NCBI RefSeq assembly: GCF_017305915.1
Contig: NZ_JAFKJN010000006.1
Location: 124,001-188,000, forward strand
DNA: 64,000 nt
From: Reyranella sp.
GTDB lineage: Bacteria > Pseudomonadota > Alphaproteobacteria > Reyranellales > Reyranellaceae
Direction of reading: 5' to 3'
The position numbers were made by a program, and so were the translations under genes. This document shows, piece by piece, positions 39,760 to 48,227 of the stretch. The notes beneath the pieces were generated by a model, which was not told where the DNA came from, ran no database searches, and saw only the letters and a list, made by a program, of their open reading frames with translations. Each line of letters opens with the position of its first letter. The first letter of the stretch is position 1.

Positions 39760-40884
39760 ATGTGGCGCTATCGCAATCCAGTCGAGGTGCAATTCGGGGC
39801 CGGGGCGTTCGACCGGCTGAGCGATGCGCTGAACGGCCGCGCCTATTGCCTGGTGACCTACGACGACGCCAACGGCGGCGGCATCTTCGCCGAGCTGACG
39901 CGCCGCGTCGCGGCCCTCGCCGGCGATCCGGCCGCAATGGTCCGCAACATCGGCCCCAATCCCGACTACATCGGCCTCACCGAGTCCTGCCGGCTCTACG
40001 CGCAGGCGACGCGGCCGGTCGAGGCGATCGTCGCGCTGGGCGGCGGCTCGGTGATCGACGCCGCGAAGGTGCTGGCCGCGGCGAGCGACGGCAACGGCTC
40101 CGACTTCGGCAAGGTGCGGACGTATCTCGAGACCGGCACGGGCGCCGACACGCTCGGCGCCACGCCGATCGTCGCCATTCCGACGACTGCCGGCACCGGC
40201 AGCGAGGTCACGAGCTGGGCCACCGTCTGGGACACCACGGCCAAGAAGAAATACTCGCTGTCGCGGCCCAGCCTCTATCCCGAGGCGGCGTTGGTCGATC
40301 CGCTGCTGACGCTCGGTCTGCCGCGCGGCATCACCGTCAGCACCGGCCTCGACGCGCTCAGCCACGCGCTGGAGAGCATCTGGAACGTCAACGCCAATCC
40401 GGTGTCCAACGCGCTCGCCGAGGTGGCGGCGCGCGAAGTGCTGGACGCCCTGCCGGCGCTGGCCGCCGACCTCGGCAATGCCGGGCTGCGCACGCGCCTG
40501 TCACGCGCCAGCCTGTTCGCCGGCCTCGCCTTTTCCAACACCAAGACGGCTCTGGCGCATGCGCTGTCGTATCACCTGACGCTGCATCACGGCGTGCCGC
40601 ACGGCATCGCCTGCTCGTTCAGCCTGTCGCTGGTGATGCGCTCGGTCATCGGCTGCAACGCCGACTGCGACGCGGCGCTGAGGCGCATCTTCGGCCCTGA
40701 CCTCGCGGCGGGCGCCGCCCGGCTCGAAGCGACGCTGCAACAGCTCGGCGTGTCGCCGCGCGCCACCGATCACGGCATCGCCGCGCGCGACTGGTCGGCG
40801 CTGGTCGACGGCGCCCTGGCCGGCGAGCGCGGCCGCAACTTCATCGGCAGGCGGGAGGTCTTGATCGGGCAACTGGCTGCCTGA
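39760..40884 (+). CDS. Iron-containing alcohol dehydrogenase (possible phosphonoacetaldehyde-type reductase)
   Basis: A 374-residue group III metal-dependent dehydrogenase. NAD-binding IVALGGGSVIDAAK, IPTTAGTGSEVTSW and the metal site regions VDPLLTLG, GLDALSHALE and HHGVPHGIACSF are all present. I chose the ATG at 39760 (AGGGAG upstream) over a TTG at 39724. The gene lies 27 bases before a PhnD-type binding-protein gene, so a phosphonate-derived aldehyde such as phosphonoacetaldehyde is an attractive substrate. That role rests on context only. Confidence 0.85.
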   Translation: MWRYRNPVEVQFGAGAFDRLSDALNGRAYCLVTYDDANGGGIFAELTRRVAALAGDPAAMVRNIGPNPDYIGLTESCRLYAQATRPVEAIVALGGGSVIDAAKVLAAASDGNGSDFGKVRTYLETGTGADTLGATPIVAIPTTAGTGSEVTSWATVWDTTAKKKYSLSRPSLYPEAALVDPLLTLGLPRGITVSTGLDALSHALESIWNVNANPVSNALAEVAAREVLDALPALAADLGNAGLRTRLSRASLFAGLAFSNTKTALAHALSYHLTLHHGVPHGIACSFSLSLVMRSVIGCNADCDAALRRIFGPDLAAGAARLEATLQQLGVSPRATDHGIAARDWSALVDGALAGERGRNFIGRREVLIGQLAA

Positions 40885-40911
40885 AAAAGCAAAAGGAAAG
40901 GGAAGGAAACC

Positions 40912-41778
40912 ATGAGCAAGATGACACGTCGCAAGCTGGGGCTTCTGTCCGCCGGCGTCCTGCTGGCTGCGCCCGCGGTCCGCGCCCAGACGGTGCTGAA
41001 GGTCGGGCTTATCCCGTCCGAGGACTCACGCGCCATGCTGGCGCAGAGCAAGGACATCCTCGACGCCGTCGAGAAGAACCTCGGCATGAAGGTCCAGGGC
41101 TTCGTCGCCACCGACTACAACGGCGTCATCGAGGCGCTGCGGGCCAAGCACCTCGACATCGCCTATCTCGGCCCGTTCTCCTACGTGCTGGCGACCACGG
41201 TGACGCCGGTCGAGGCCTTCGTCATCGCCGAGACGGCGAAGTCCGGCCGCACCTACTATCACAGCCAGATCATCGCCCTGAAATCGAGCGGCATCAAAGA
41301 CCTCAACGATCTCAAGGGCCGCAACTTCGCCTTCGTCGACCCGGCCTCGACCTCGGGCTACGCCTTCCCGCTGGCCGGCCTGCTCAAGGCCGGCATCGAG
41401 CCCAAGCGCGACTTCAAGACGGTGATCTTCACCGGCGCGCACGACGCCAACGCCGTCGCCGTGGCCAACGGCAAGGTCGACGCCGCCACCATCGCCGACC
41501 GCATCCTCGATGCGGCGGTCGCCAAGGGCCACATCAAGGCCGAGGCGATCCAGATCGTGTGGCGGTCGGCGCCGATTCCCGAATCGCCGATGGTCTGGCG
41601 CAAGGACCTGCCGGACGACCTCAAGAAGCGGGTCAAGGACGCCTTCCTCGCCATCAAGGACCTCAACTGGTCCGACCAGGGCAAGCTGAACGGCTTCAAG
41701 CCGACCAGCGACGCCGACTACGACGTCGTGCGCGAGACCGCCAAGCTCGCCAACATCGACCTCAAGAAGCACAAGTAG
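40912..41778 (+). CDS. phnD: Phosphonate/phosphite ABC transporter substrate-binding protein
   Basis: A 288-residue periplasmic protein. Signal peptide MSKMTRRKLGLLSAGVLLAAPAVRAQ contains twin arginines, so Tat export is possible. The mature part has LKVGLIPSEDSRAML, VIEALRAKHLDIAYLGPFSYVLA and FAFVDPASTSGYAFPLAGL, the last being characteristic of PhnD proteins. It heads an operon with phnC- and phnE-type genes. Whether the ligand is 2-aminoethylphosphonate, another phosphonate or phosphite cannot be told. Confidence 0.92.
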   Translation: MSKMTRRKLGLLSAGVLLAAPAVRAQTVLKVGLIPSEDSRAMLAQSKDILDAVEKNLGMKVQGFVATDYNGVIEALRAKHLDIAYLGPFSYVLATTVTPVEAFVIAETAKSGRTYYHSQIIALKSSGIKDLNDLKGRNFAFVDPASTSGYAFPLAGLLKAGIEPKRDFKTVIFTGAHDANAVAVANGKVDAATIADRILDAAVAKGHIKAEAIQIVWRSAPIPESPMVWRKDLPDDLKKRVKDAFLAIKDLNWSDQGKLNGFKPTSDADYDVVRETAKLANIDLKKHK

Positions 41779-41784
41779 CCGGCC

Positions 41785-42615
41785 ATGATCGAGATCCGCC
41801 GGCTGGCGAAGTCCTATGGCAGCCATCAGGCTCTGAAGGACGTCAGCCTGACCATCCGGCCCGGCGAGTTCGTCGTCGTGCTGGGACCGAGCGGCGCCGG
41901 CAAGTCGACGCTGCTGCGCTGCATCAACCGGCTCACCCCGCCGACCGGCGGCGAGATCGTGGTCGACGGCGCGCCATTCTCCTCGAGCGGCCGCGACCTG
42001 CGGCTGCTGCGGCGCAACGTCGCCATGATCTTCCAGCAGCACAACCTGGTGAAGCGGCTGAGCGTGCTGAAGAACGTGCTGGTCGGCCGCATGGCCGACC
42101 TCTCGCCGGTGCTGAGCAGCCTGCAGCTCTTCCCTGAGGCCGACGTGAAGATCGCGATGCACTGCCTCGAACAGGTAGCGATGGTCCACAAGGCGCGCAG
42201 CCGCGCCGATGCGTTGTCAGGCGGCGAGCAGCAGCGCGTGGGCATCGCGCGGGCGCTGGCGCAGCAGCCGCGCTTCATGCTGGCCGACGAGCCGGTGGCC
42301 AGCCTCGATCCCAAGACCTCGCGGGTGGTGCTGACCTACCTCAAGAAGAGCTGCAAGGACTCCAACATCGCCGTGCTCTGCAACCTGCACCAGATCGACT
42401 ACGCACTGGAGTTCGGCGAGCGCATCGTCGGCCTGTCGGGCGGCGAGGTGGTCTATGACGGCGCGCCGGGCGGCGTGAGCGGCGACGTCATCCGCCGTAT
42501 CTATCCCGGCCTCGACGATCCCAATGTCCTCGATGCCGCCCAGCGGCTGACCGAGCGGCGGCGCGCCGCCGCCGAGGCCGAGACCGCCGCCACCGTTCGC
42601 GAAGAGAGGGTCTGA
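41785..42615 (+). CDS. phnC: Phosphonate ABC transporter ATPase
   Basis: A 276-residue ATPase with Walker A GPSGAGKSTLL, signature LSGGEQQRVGIARAL and Walker B FMLADEPVASLDP, and the family-typical segment IFQQHNLVKRLSVLKNVLVGRM. It lies 6 bases after phnD and 2 bases before phnE. Its C-terminus is alanine/glutamate rich. The order phnD-phnC-phnE is one of the common arrangements. Confidence 0.94.
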   Translation: MIEIRRLAKSYGSHQALKDVSLTIRPGEFVVVLGPSGAGKSTLLRCINRLTPPTGGEIVVDGAPFSSSGRDLRLLRRNVAMIFQQHNLVKRLSVLKNVLVGRMADLSPVLSSLQLFPEADVKIAMHCLEQVAMVHKARSRADALSGGEQQRVGIARALAQQPRFMLADEPVASLDPKTSRVVLTYLKKSCKDSNIAVLCNLHQIDYALEFGERIVGLSGGEVVYDGAPGGVSGDVIRRIYPGLDDPNVLDAAQRLTERRRAAAEAETAATVREERV

Positions 42616-42617
42616 CC

Positions 42618-43421
42618 ATGTCGCTCGGCACCCTGCAATTCGTCGTCAACAAGCCGCGCGGGCCGCTCGGCTGGTGGATCCTGGCGCCGATCGTCGGCAT
42701 CGCCGGCGCAGTCCTGTGGTGGTCCGCGGTCGGCACGCAGCTCAGCCTGTCCGGGCTGGTCGCCGGCCTGCCGTGGATCGCCGACTTCCTCGACCGCATG
42801 CTGCCGCCCAACTTCGCCTTCATGCAGAAGCTGGTGAAGCCCGCGATCGAGACCGTGCAGATCGCCCTGTGGGGCACCCTGCTCGGCATCCTGCTGGCGC
42901 TGCCGGTCTGCTTCTTCGCCGCGCGCAACCTGTCGCCCTATGCCTGGGTGTTCCACGGCCTGCGCCAGGTGCTCAACGTGATGCGCGGCATCAACGAGAT
43001 CATCCTGGCGCTGATCTTCGTCGCCGCGGTCGGGCTCGGGCCGTTCGCCGGCGTGCTGGCGATCGCCATCCACGGCGCCGGCATGCTGGGCAAGTTCTTC
43101 GCCGAGGCGATCGAGGAGATCGACGAAGGCCCGCTCGACGCCCTGCGCGCCGCCGGCGCAGGCACTCTGCAGCGCATCGTGTTCGGCGTGCTGCCGCAGG
43201 TGCTGCCGGCCTGGATCGGCGTCGTGCTCTACCGGTTCGAGACCAATATCCGCGTCTCCACGGTGCTCGGCATGGTGGGGGCGGGCGGCATCGGCTTCGA
43301 GCTGATCAGCTCGATGAAGCTGTTCGCCTACGAGGACACCGCCGCCTGCGTGCTGGTGATCCTGATCCTGGTGCTGGCCGCCGACCTGATCTCCTCCAAG
43401 CTCCGGGCGATGATCCGCTAG
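42618..43421 (+). CDS. phnE: Phosphonate ABC transporter permease
   Basis: A 267-residue inner-membrane permease. The N-terminal periplasmic segment is followed by helices and the EAA loop GPLDALRAAGAGTLQRIVFGVLPQ, then NIRVSTVLGMVGAGGIGFEL, a hallmark of PhnE. A single permease gene is enough for a homodimer. No phosphonatase, C-P lyase or phn catabolic gene follows in the window. Confidence 0.94.
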   Translation: MSLGTLQFVVNKPRGPLGWWILAPIVGIAGAVLWWSAVGTQLSLSGLVAGLPWIADFLDRMLPPNFAFMQKLVKPAIETVQIALWGTLLGILLALPVCFFAARNLSPYAWVFHGLRQVLNVMRGINEIILALIFVAAVGLGPFAGVLAIAIHGAGMLGKFFAEAIEEIDEGPLDALRAAGAGTLQRIVFGVLPQVLPAWIGVVLYRFETNIRVSTVLGMVGAGGIGFELISSMKLFAYEDTAACVLVILILVLAADLISSKLRAMIR

Positions 43422-43484
43422 GACGGTGGCGCGGTGATCCCCGAGAGGCGATAGTCCGTAGACAGGCCATCGGGGGAGAGCCGC

Positions 43485-43955
43485 ATGAACGCCTTCGTCA
43501 CCGTCTTCTACGACTGGTCGCTCGCCGTCGCGCGCCCGTTCTTCTGGGCGGCACCGCTCGCCGTGCGCATCGTCGTCGGCCTGGTGTTCGCCGACACCGG
43601 CTGGGGCAAGCTGCACGCGCTGCCGCGCATGATCGAGAACTTCCGCGGCTGGGGCATCCCGGCGCCCGAGATCCTGACCCCGCTCGCTTCGGGCATCGAG
43701 TTCGTCGGCGGCCTGATGCTGCTGGTCGGCCTGCTGACCCGCTTCGCCGCGGTGCCGCTGATGATCGTGATGGTGGTCGCGATCCTTTCGGCCAAGCTGG
43801 GCGAGATCGATTCCCTCGTCACCCTGCTGGGCTTCGAGGAGGTCTCCTACCTCGTGATGTTCGCCTGGCTGGCGATCGTCGGGCCGGGCCCGGTGTCGCT
43901 CGACCACTTTATCTTGAAGGCTTCAGGCCGCGATCCCAGGGCTCACGGCGCCTGA
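43485..43955 (+). CDS. DoxX family membrane protein
   Basis: A 156-residue protein with four predicted helices. The DoxX signature RIVVGLVFADTGWGKLHALPRMIENFRGWGIP (start of the domain) is followed by FVGGLMLLVGLLTRFAAVPL. Members are implicated in thiosulfate:quinone oxidation or in membrane redox stress. It overlaps the end of a ruined ATPase gene on the other strand by 13 bases. Confidence 0.9.
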   Translation: MNAFVTVFYDWSLAVARPFFWAAPLAVRIVVGLVFADTGWGKLHALPRMIENFRGWGIPAPEILTPLASGIEFVGGLMLLVGLLTRFAAVPLMIVMVVAILSAKLGEIDSLVTLLGFEEVSYLVMFAWLAIVGPGPVSLDHFILKASGRDPRAHGA

Positions 43956-44375
43956 GAGCCCGGCTTGCGATCCAGCAGGATATCGAGCATGCGTTCGGTG
44001 TCGTTGAGGCAGGTGCGGGTCACGCCGTAGTGCTCGGTGTCGCGATACTCGATGCGGCGCGGCGGCCCGTCGTCGAGCCCATGGATCGCCGCGTCCGGAT
44101 AGGCCAGCAGGATCGGCGAATGGGTGGCGATCAGGAACTGCGAGCCGTCCTTCACCAGATCGTGCAGGCGGGACAGGAAGGCGAGCTGCCGTTTCGGCGA
44201 CAGGGCCGCCTCGGGAGCCGTTCTCCCCCACGAAGAACGTCACCGGACGGTCGAACTCGATCGTGTCGAGGCCGCCGATCGCCGGAATGCTGAACGGGAA
44301 CTCGGTGAACGACGTCACGATCTCGCGCCGGAGGGTGGCGCGGACCAGGAAGTTGCGGGCGTCCCATGTCGCCAT
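43943..44375 (-). pseudogene. COG3910-like predicted ATPase, gutted by internal deletion and frameshift
   Basis: The N-terminal part (from 44375) reads FPFSIPAIGGLDTIEFDRPVT, then FFVGENGS, the start of a P-loop. Directly after GENGS the sequence jumps, one frame off, to PEAALSPKRQLAFLSRLHDL, then VKDGSQFLIATHSPILLAYP, the Walker B and switch region of the same ATPase family. The GKST of Walker A and the whole middle (about 100 or more residues in relatives) are missing. The join lies at about 44219-44222. The remainder to the TGA at 43943-43945 is well conserved, so the loss is recent. No function remains. Confidence 0.85.
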
Positions 44376-44414
44376 GGAGACGCGATACTACAGCTGCGCC
44401 CGCTTCACCACGTT

Positions 44415-44759
44415 CTACCGGTTGCGTTCGCGCGAATCGGCGGGAGCCTCGGCGCGTTCCGTCATGCCGTAGTCGCGCAGCACCGAGGCGACGCGCAGGC
44501 GGTAGTCGCGGAACACGCCCTCGCGGCCGGCCTTCTGGGCCTGCCGGTGATGCTCGACGTTGCGCCACGCCTTGACCGCCGCCTCGTCGCGCCAGAAGGA
44601 CAGCGACAGGATCTTGGTGTCGTCGACCAGGCTCTGGAACCGCTCGATGCCGATGAAGCCGTCGATCCGCTCGAGCTCGGGCCTGAGGCTGGCGGCAATG
44701 TCGAGATAGGTCTGCTTGCGGCCGTCGGCCGGCCAGACTTCGAAGATCACGGCGATCAT
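44415..44759 (-). CDS. Antibiotic biosynthesis monooxygenase (ABM) domain protein
   Basis: A 114-residue dimeric ferredoxin-like protein. MIAVIFEVWPADGRKQTYLDIA, GFIGIERFQSLVDDTKILSLSFWRDEAAV and WRNVEHHRQAQKAGREGVFRDYRLRV follow the ABM pattern, including the WRNxxxH motif. Such proteins oxidise quinols or degrade haem, or act without cofactor. The start overlaps the stop of the alpha/beta hydrolase gene (ATGA), indicating a two-gene unit. Confidence 0.88.
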   Translation of the reverse strand: MIAVIFEVWPADGRKQTYLDIAASLRPELERIDGFIGIERFQSLVDDTKILSLSFWRDEAAVKAWRNVEHHRQAQKAGREGVFRDYRLRVASVLRDYGMTERAEAPADSRERNR

Positions 44760-45667
44760 GGCTGCTCTCCTTTCAGGGCTCGGCCGACGGCTTCGTAGAG
44801 ACTGCGCCGTCCGGTCTCGAGATGCATCAGGTGCGTGCCCGCCTCGAGCCGGCGGTCGTGCCGCGACGGCGCTGCGGTCGCGGCGTCGAGGATCATCGCG
44901 GCGTCGCCGTCGCGACACAGCGAATCCCAGGCGCCGCGCACGATCGCGACGGGCCGCGTGAGCCGTGCCGGATCCCACGGCAAGCGGCCGGCCCACGCCT
45001 CCATGTTGTCGGCGCGCGGGCCGTTGGGGATGCGCACGGCGGGCGGCGCGCGATCCGCGGCCACGGGATCGCTGGCGAGATAGGCCGGCGCCCAGCGGTC
45101 GAAGCCGATCAAGACCGGCGGATGGCCCGCGGGCACGTCCTCGACGAAGCGGGCGTGCTGCGCCGCGTCGGTGACGTCGACCCAGGCCGGCAGCGACGCC
45201 GGCCTGCCGCCGGCGCGCCGCGCGATCGGCGCGAACAGGACGAGGCGGTCGATCGTCTCGGGCGCGGCGATCGTCGCCAGCGCCGCCGGTGCGCTGCCCC
45301 AGGAATGCGCGACCAGCGACACCGGCCGCCCGGTCTCGCGGCGGATCGAGGCCACGACATCGGTAACCTGCTGGACGGCTTCGGACGCCCGGCCGAGCGG
45401 CGGATGGCGGTCGGCGGGCTCGCTCATCTCGGCGTAGCGGCCGCTCTCGCCGAAGCCTGCGAAGTCGAACGCCCAGGCGTCGAAGCCGCGGGTATTCCAG
45501 TCGTCGAGCCAGGAGCCATCGCCGAAGTCGAAACCGACCGACAGCGCCGACGGGAAGGTGGCGCCATGGACATAGAGCACTGCCGGCGCACCGGGGCGCG
45601 GCTGGCGGCGGACGAGCAGCGACGGCCGACGGTCGGTCGCGGGAAGCCGGAAGGTCTGCTGGGTCAT
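44756..45667 (-). CDS. Alpha/beta hydrolase
   Basis: A 303-residue hydrolase. The oxyanion region VLYVHGATFPSALSVGFDF, strand AWAFDFAGFGESGRY, nucleophile elbow LVAHSWGSAPAALA (HSWGS), catalytic acid region AIVRGAWDSLC and final histidine EAGTHLMHLE are in the expected order. No signal peptide is visible. It is co-translated with the ABM-domain gene. The substrate is unknown, possibly an ester or ring-fission product. Confidence 0.9.
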   Translation of the reverse strand: MTQQTFRLPATDRRPSLLVRRQPRPGAPAVLYVHGATFPSALSVGFDFGDGSWLDDWNTRGFDAWAFDFAGFGESGRYAEMSEPADRHPPLGRASEAVQQVTDVVASIRRETGRPVSLVAHSWGSAPAALATIAAPETIDRLVLFAPIARRAGGRPASLPAWVDVTDAAQHARFVEDVPAGHPPVLIGFDRWAPAYLASDPVAADRAPPAVRIPNGPRADNMEAWAGRLPWDPARLTRPVAIVRGAWDSLCRDGDAAMILDAATAAPSRHDRRLEAGTHLMHLETGRRSLYEAVGRALKGEQP

Positions 45668-45698
45668 GCGGCGGAGATAGGCACTCGCCGCGCGCCGT

Positions 45699-45720
45699 CC
45701 CTTCGGCGGCCGCCGAAGGG
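45699..45720. terminator. 22-base perfect palindrome between two leftward genes
   Basis: CCCTTCGGCGG and its exact complement CCGCCGAAGGG are joined without a spacer. It lies about 77 bases past the stop of the leftward monooxygenase gene at 45797 and before the hydrolase start at 45667. It may be a terminator or mRNA stabiliser, but there is no T-run, so the call is weak. The sequence TTATCCACAG follows at 45724-45733. Confidence 0.35.
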
Positions 45721-45796
45721 AACTTATCCACAGAAGGGGACAAGGAGGTGCTGGGAAAGCGGGAAGAATCGCAGAAAGGCCAAGCGGGCCGGCGTC

Positions 45797-47044
45797 TTAC
45801 GCTTCCCACGGCGGTGGGAAATCGGTGGGAAACCCTTCCAGCCCGCTGCCGCCATAGAGCCAGTCGAGGGCGGCGTACCAGTCCTCCTGGCTCTTGGCGC
45901 CCATGATGGCGTTGCGCAGCGCCGCGTGCGGTCCGGCCGGGTGATAGACGTGATCGCCCATCGCCCGCGAGGTGAGCTGCACCCGCGTGGTGCGCAGCAC
46001 GCGGCGACCGCGGTAGGTCTCGAGACCCGAATCCAGCGTGTCGGTCTTCGCCAGCGAATCGGCGAGGCAGACCGCGTCCTCCATCGCCATGCAGGCGCCT
46101 TGCGCCATGTATTGCAGCATCGGGTGCGCGGCGTCGCCGAGCAGCGCCACCCGGCCATCGCGCCAGCGCTCGACCGGGTCACGGTCGCACAGCACCCATA
46201 GGCGCCAGTCGCGGCCGTGGCTGATGATGCTCTGGGCGCGGGCGCAGATATGGGTGAAGCCCTGCCGCACCTCCTCCATCGACACCGGCTTGCCGGCGAC
46301 CGGCTCGGGCGCATCGTTGTGATAGGTGACGACCAGGTTGAACACCTTCCAGCCCGATAATGGGTAATGGACGATGTGGCACTTCGGTCCCGCCCACAGC
46401 GTGGCTGCGTTCCAGCGCAGATCCTCCGGCATCTGCTCGGTCGGGATCACCGAGCGATAGGTGGTGTGGCCGGAGACGCGCGGTGCGCCGTCGCCCACCA
46501 CCTGGCGCCGCACGTTGGACCACAGCCCGTCGGCACCGATCAGCGCGGCGCCGGTGACGGCCCTGCCGTCGGCGAGCCGCGCGGTCACGGTCGTGCCGTC
46601 CTGGTCGTAGCCGGTGACCTCGCTCGATACCTGCAGCTCGATCAGCGGATGGTCGCGGCAGCCCTTGAGCAGCACGCCATGCAGGTCGCCGCGATGCACG
46701 ACCGCATAGGGATTGCCGTAGCGCTTGCGGAAGGCCTCGCCGAGATCGATGTGGCAGATCTCACCGTCGGTCATCGAATCCATCAATCGTAGTTGGTCGA
46801 TATAGACGGCCATCTGCCGCGCGGTGTCGCCGACGCCGAGGCGATCGAAGCAATGGAAGGCGTTGGGGCCGAGCTGGATGCCGGCGCCGATCTCGCCCAG
46901 TTGCGCGGCCTTCTCCAGCACCAGCGACGGGATGTTCTTCCGGGCGAGCGCCAGCGCCGCGGCCAATCCGCCGATGCCGCCGCCGGCGATCAGGATTCTA
47001 TCGCCAAATTTACTTGTTGGGGCCACCCACGACCTTCTCGTCAT
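45797..47044 (-). CDS. FAD-dependent monooxygenase, 3-hydroxybenzoate 6-hydroxylase-like
   Basis: A 415-residue class A flavoprotein hydroxylase. FAD motifs are ILIAGGGIGGLAAALALARK, ALIGADGLWSNVRRQV and VALLGDAAHPMLQYMAQGAC. The pattern GIQLGPNAFHCFDRLGVGD and the C-terminal MGAKSQEDWYAALDWLY are close to 3-hydroxybenzoate 6-monooxygenases that make gentisate. The start overlaps the upstream CaiB gene by 35 bases; a GTG at 47026 is an alternative start. No gentisate dioxygenase is nearby. Confidence 0.88.
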   Translation of the reverse strand: MTRRSWVAPTSKFGDRILIAGGGIGGLAAALALARKNIPSLVLEKAAQLGEIGAGIQLGPNAFHCFDRLGVGDTARQMAVYIDQLRLMDSMTDGEICHIDLGEAFRKRYGNPYAVVHRGDLHGVLLKGCRDHPLIELQVSSEVTGYDQDGTTVTARLADGRAVTGAALIGADGLWSNVRRQVVGDGAPRVSGHTTYRSVIPTEQMPEDLRWNAATLWAGPKCHIVHYPLSGWKVFNLVVTYHNDAPEPVAGKPVSMEEVRQGFTHICARAQSIISHGRDWRLWVLCDRDPVERWRDGRVALLGDAAHPMLQYMAQGACMAMEDAVCLADSLAKTDTLDSGLETYRGRRVLRTTRVQLTSRAMGDHVYHPAGPHAALRNAIMGAKSQEDWYAALDWLYGGSGLEGFPTDFPPPWEA

Positions 47045-48227
47045 GCAGCCGGGCGATCTCGTGCCCCGGCAGGCCGAGGATACCCGACAGGATCTCGTCC
47101 GTATGCTGCCCCAGCACCGGCGCCGGCTTCGGCGCCTCGCGTGGGGCGGCGCCGAACTGCAGCGGCGAGGCGGCCACCGGATAGGCGCCGATGCCCGGCT
47201 GGTCGATGAAAGTGAACATCGGGTTGTCGATCACGGCATCCTTGTCCGTGCTGAGCTCGCGGAAGGTCTTGTAGGGCGCCCACAACGCGCCGGCCGTCTT
47301 CAGCGCCGCGCTCACCTCGTCCGTGGTGTGCGCGGCGACCCACGGCTCGATCACGGCGATCAGCTCGGCGCGGGCGTTCCAGCGGCCGGCGTCGGTCTTG
47401 AGGTCCTGGCCGGTCTTCTGCTCGATGGAGGCGAAGGCCTCCTTGAAACCGCCGGCGGCCGCCAGCGCATCGACATGGCGGTCGGAGAAGATGCAGATCA
47501 TCACGTGCCGGCCGTCCTTGGTGCGGAAGTCGCGGCCGAAGGTGCCGAAGATCTCGTTGCCGAAACGCGGTCGGTCGACCTGGTTGACGACAGCTTCGCC
47601 GAGGTAGCCCAGCGCCGAAGTCGCCGCCAACGCCATGTCCTGCAGGGGCAGCACGATGCGCTGGCCCTGCCCGGTCAGCCGCCGGTGCCGCTCGGCCGCC
47701 AGCAGCGCCATCGCACCGGCGTAAGCCGTGGCGAGATCCCACGGCGGCGCCACGGCATTGACCGGACCGCTATGGCCGACCGCGCCGGTCACCATCGGGA
47801 AGCCGGTGATGGCGTTCACCGTGTAGTCGACATTCGCCGTACCGTGGCGGTCGCCCAGGATATTGAGGGCGATCAGGTCGGCGCGCTTCTTCGACAGCGC
47901 CTCGTAGGAGAGCCAGCCGCGCGCCGGCATGTTGGTGGTGAAGATGCCGGCGCCCTCGCCCGGCGCGGTGATCAGCGCCGTCAGCAGCTCGCGGCCCTTC
48001 GGCGAGCGCAGGTCGACGGCGATCGAGCGCTTGCCCTTGTTGAGGCCCGCCCAATAGATCGACTTGCCGTCCTTGGTGACCGGCCAGCGATCCGAATCGA
48101 GACCGCCCTTGATGTCGTCGAAGCGGATCACGTCGGCGCCCATCTGCGCGAGCGTCATGCCGCCCAGCGGCGCGGCAATGAAGGCCGAGCCTTCGACGAT
48201 GCGAAGGCCTGCGAGAATGCCGGTCAT
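47010..48227 (-). CDS. CaiB/BaiF family CoA-transferase
   Basis: A 405-residue family III CoA-transferase. It starts MTGILAGLRIVEGSAFIAAP and shows LAQMGADVIRFDDIKGGLDSDRW and WDLATAYAGAMALLAAERHR, with a plausible catalytic Asp in APPWDLATAYAG. The ATG at 48227 overlaps the flavin oxidoreductase stop (ATGA). The two may activate and reduce an aromatic acid as a CoA thioester, with the monooxygenase downstream hydroxylating. The pathway is inferred from the neighbours. Confidence 0.92.
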   Translation of the reverse strand: MTGILAGLRIVEGSAFIAAPLGGMTLAQMGADVIRFDDIKGGLDSDRWPVTKDGKSIYWAGLNKGKRSIAVDLRSPKGRELLTALITAPGEGAGIFTTNMPARGWLSYEALSKKRADLIALNILGDRHGTANVDYTVNAITGFPMVTGAVGHSGPVNAVAPPWDLATAYAGAMALLAAERHRRLTGQGQRIVLPLQDMALAATSALGYLGEAVVNQVDRPRFGNEIFGTFGRDFRTKDGRHVMICIFSDRHVDALAAAGGFKEAFASIEQKTGQDLKTDAGRWNARAELIAVIEPWVAAHTTDEVSAALKTAGALWAPYKTFRELSTDKDAVIDNPMFTFIDQPGIGAYPVAASPLQFGAAPREAPKPAPVLGQHTDEILSGILGLPGHEIARLHDEKVVGGPNK

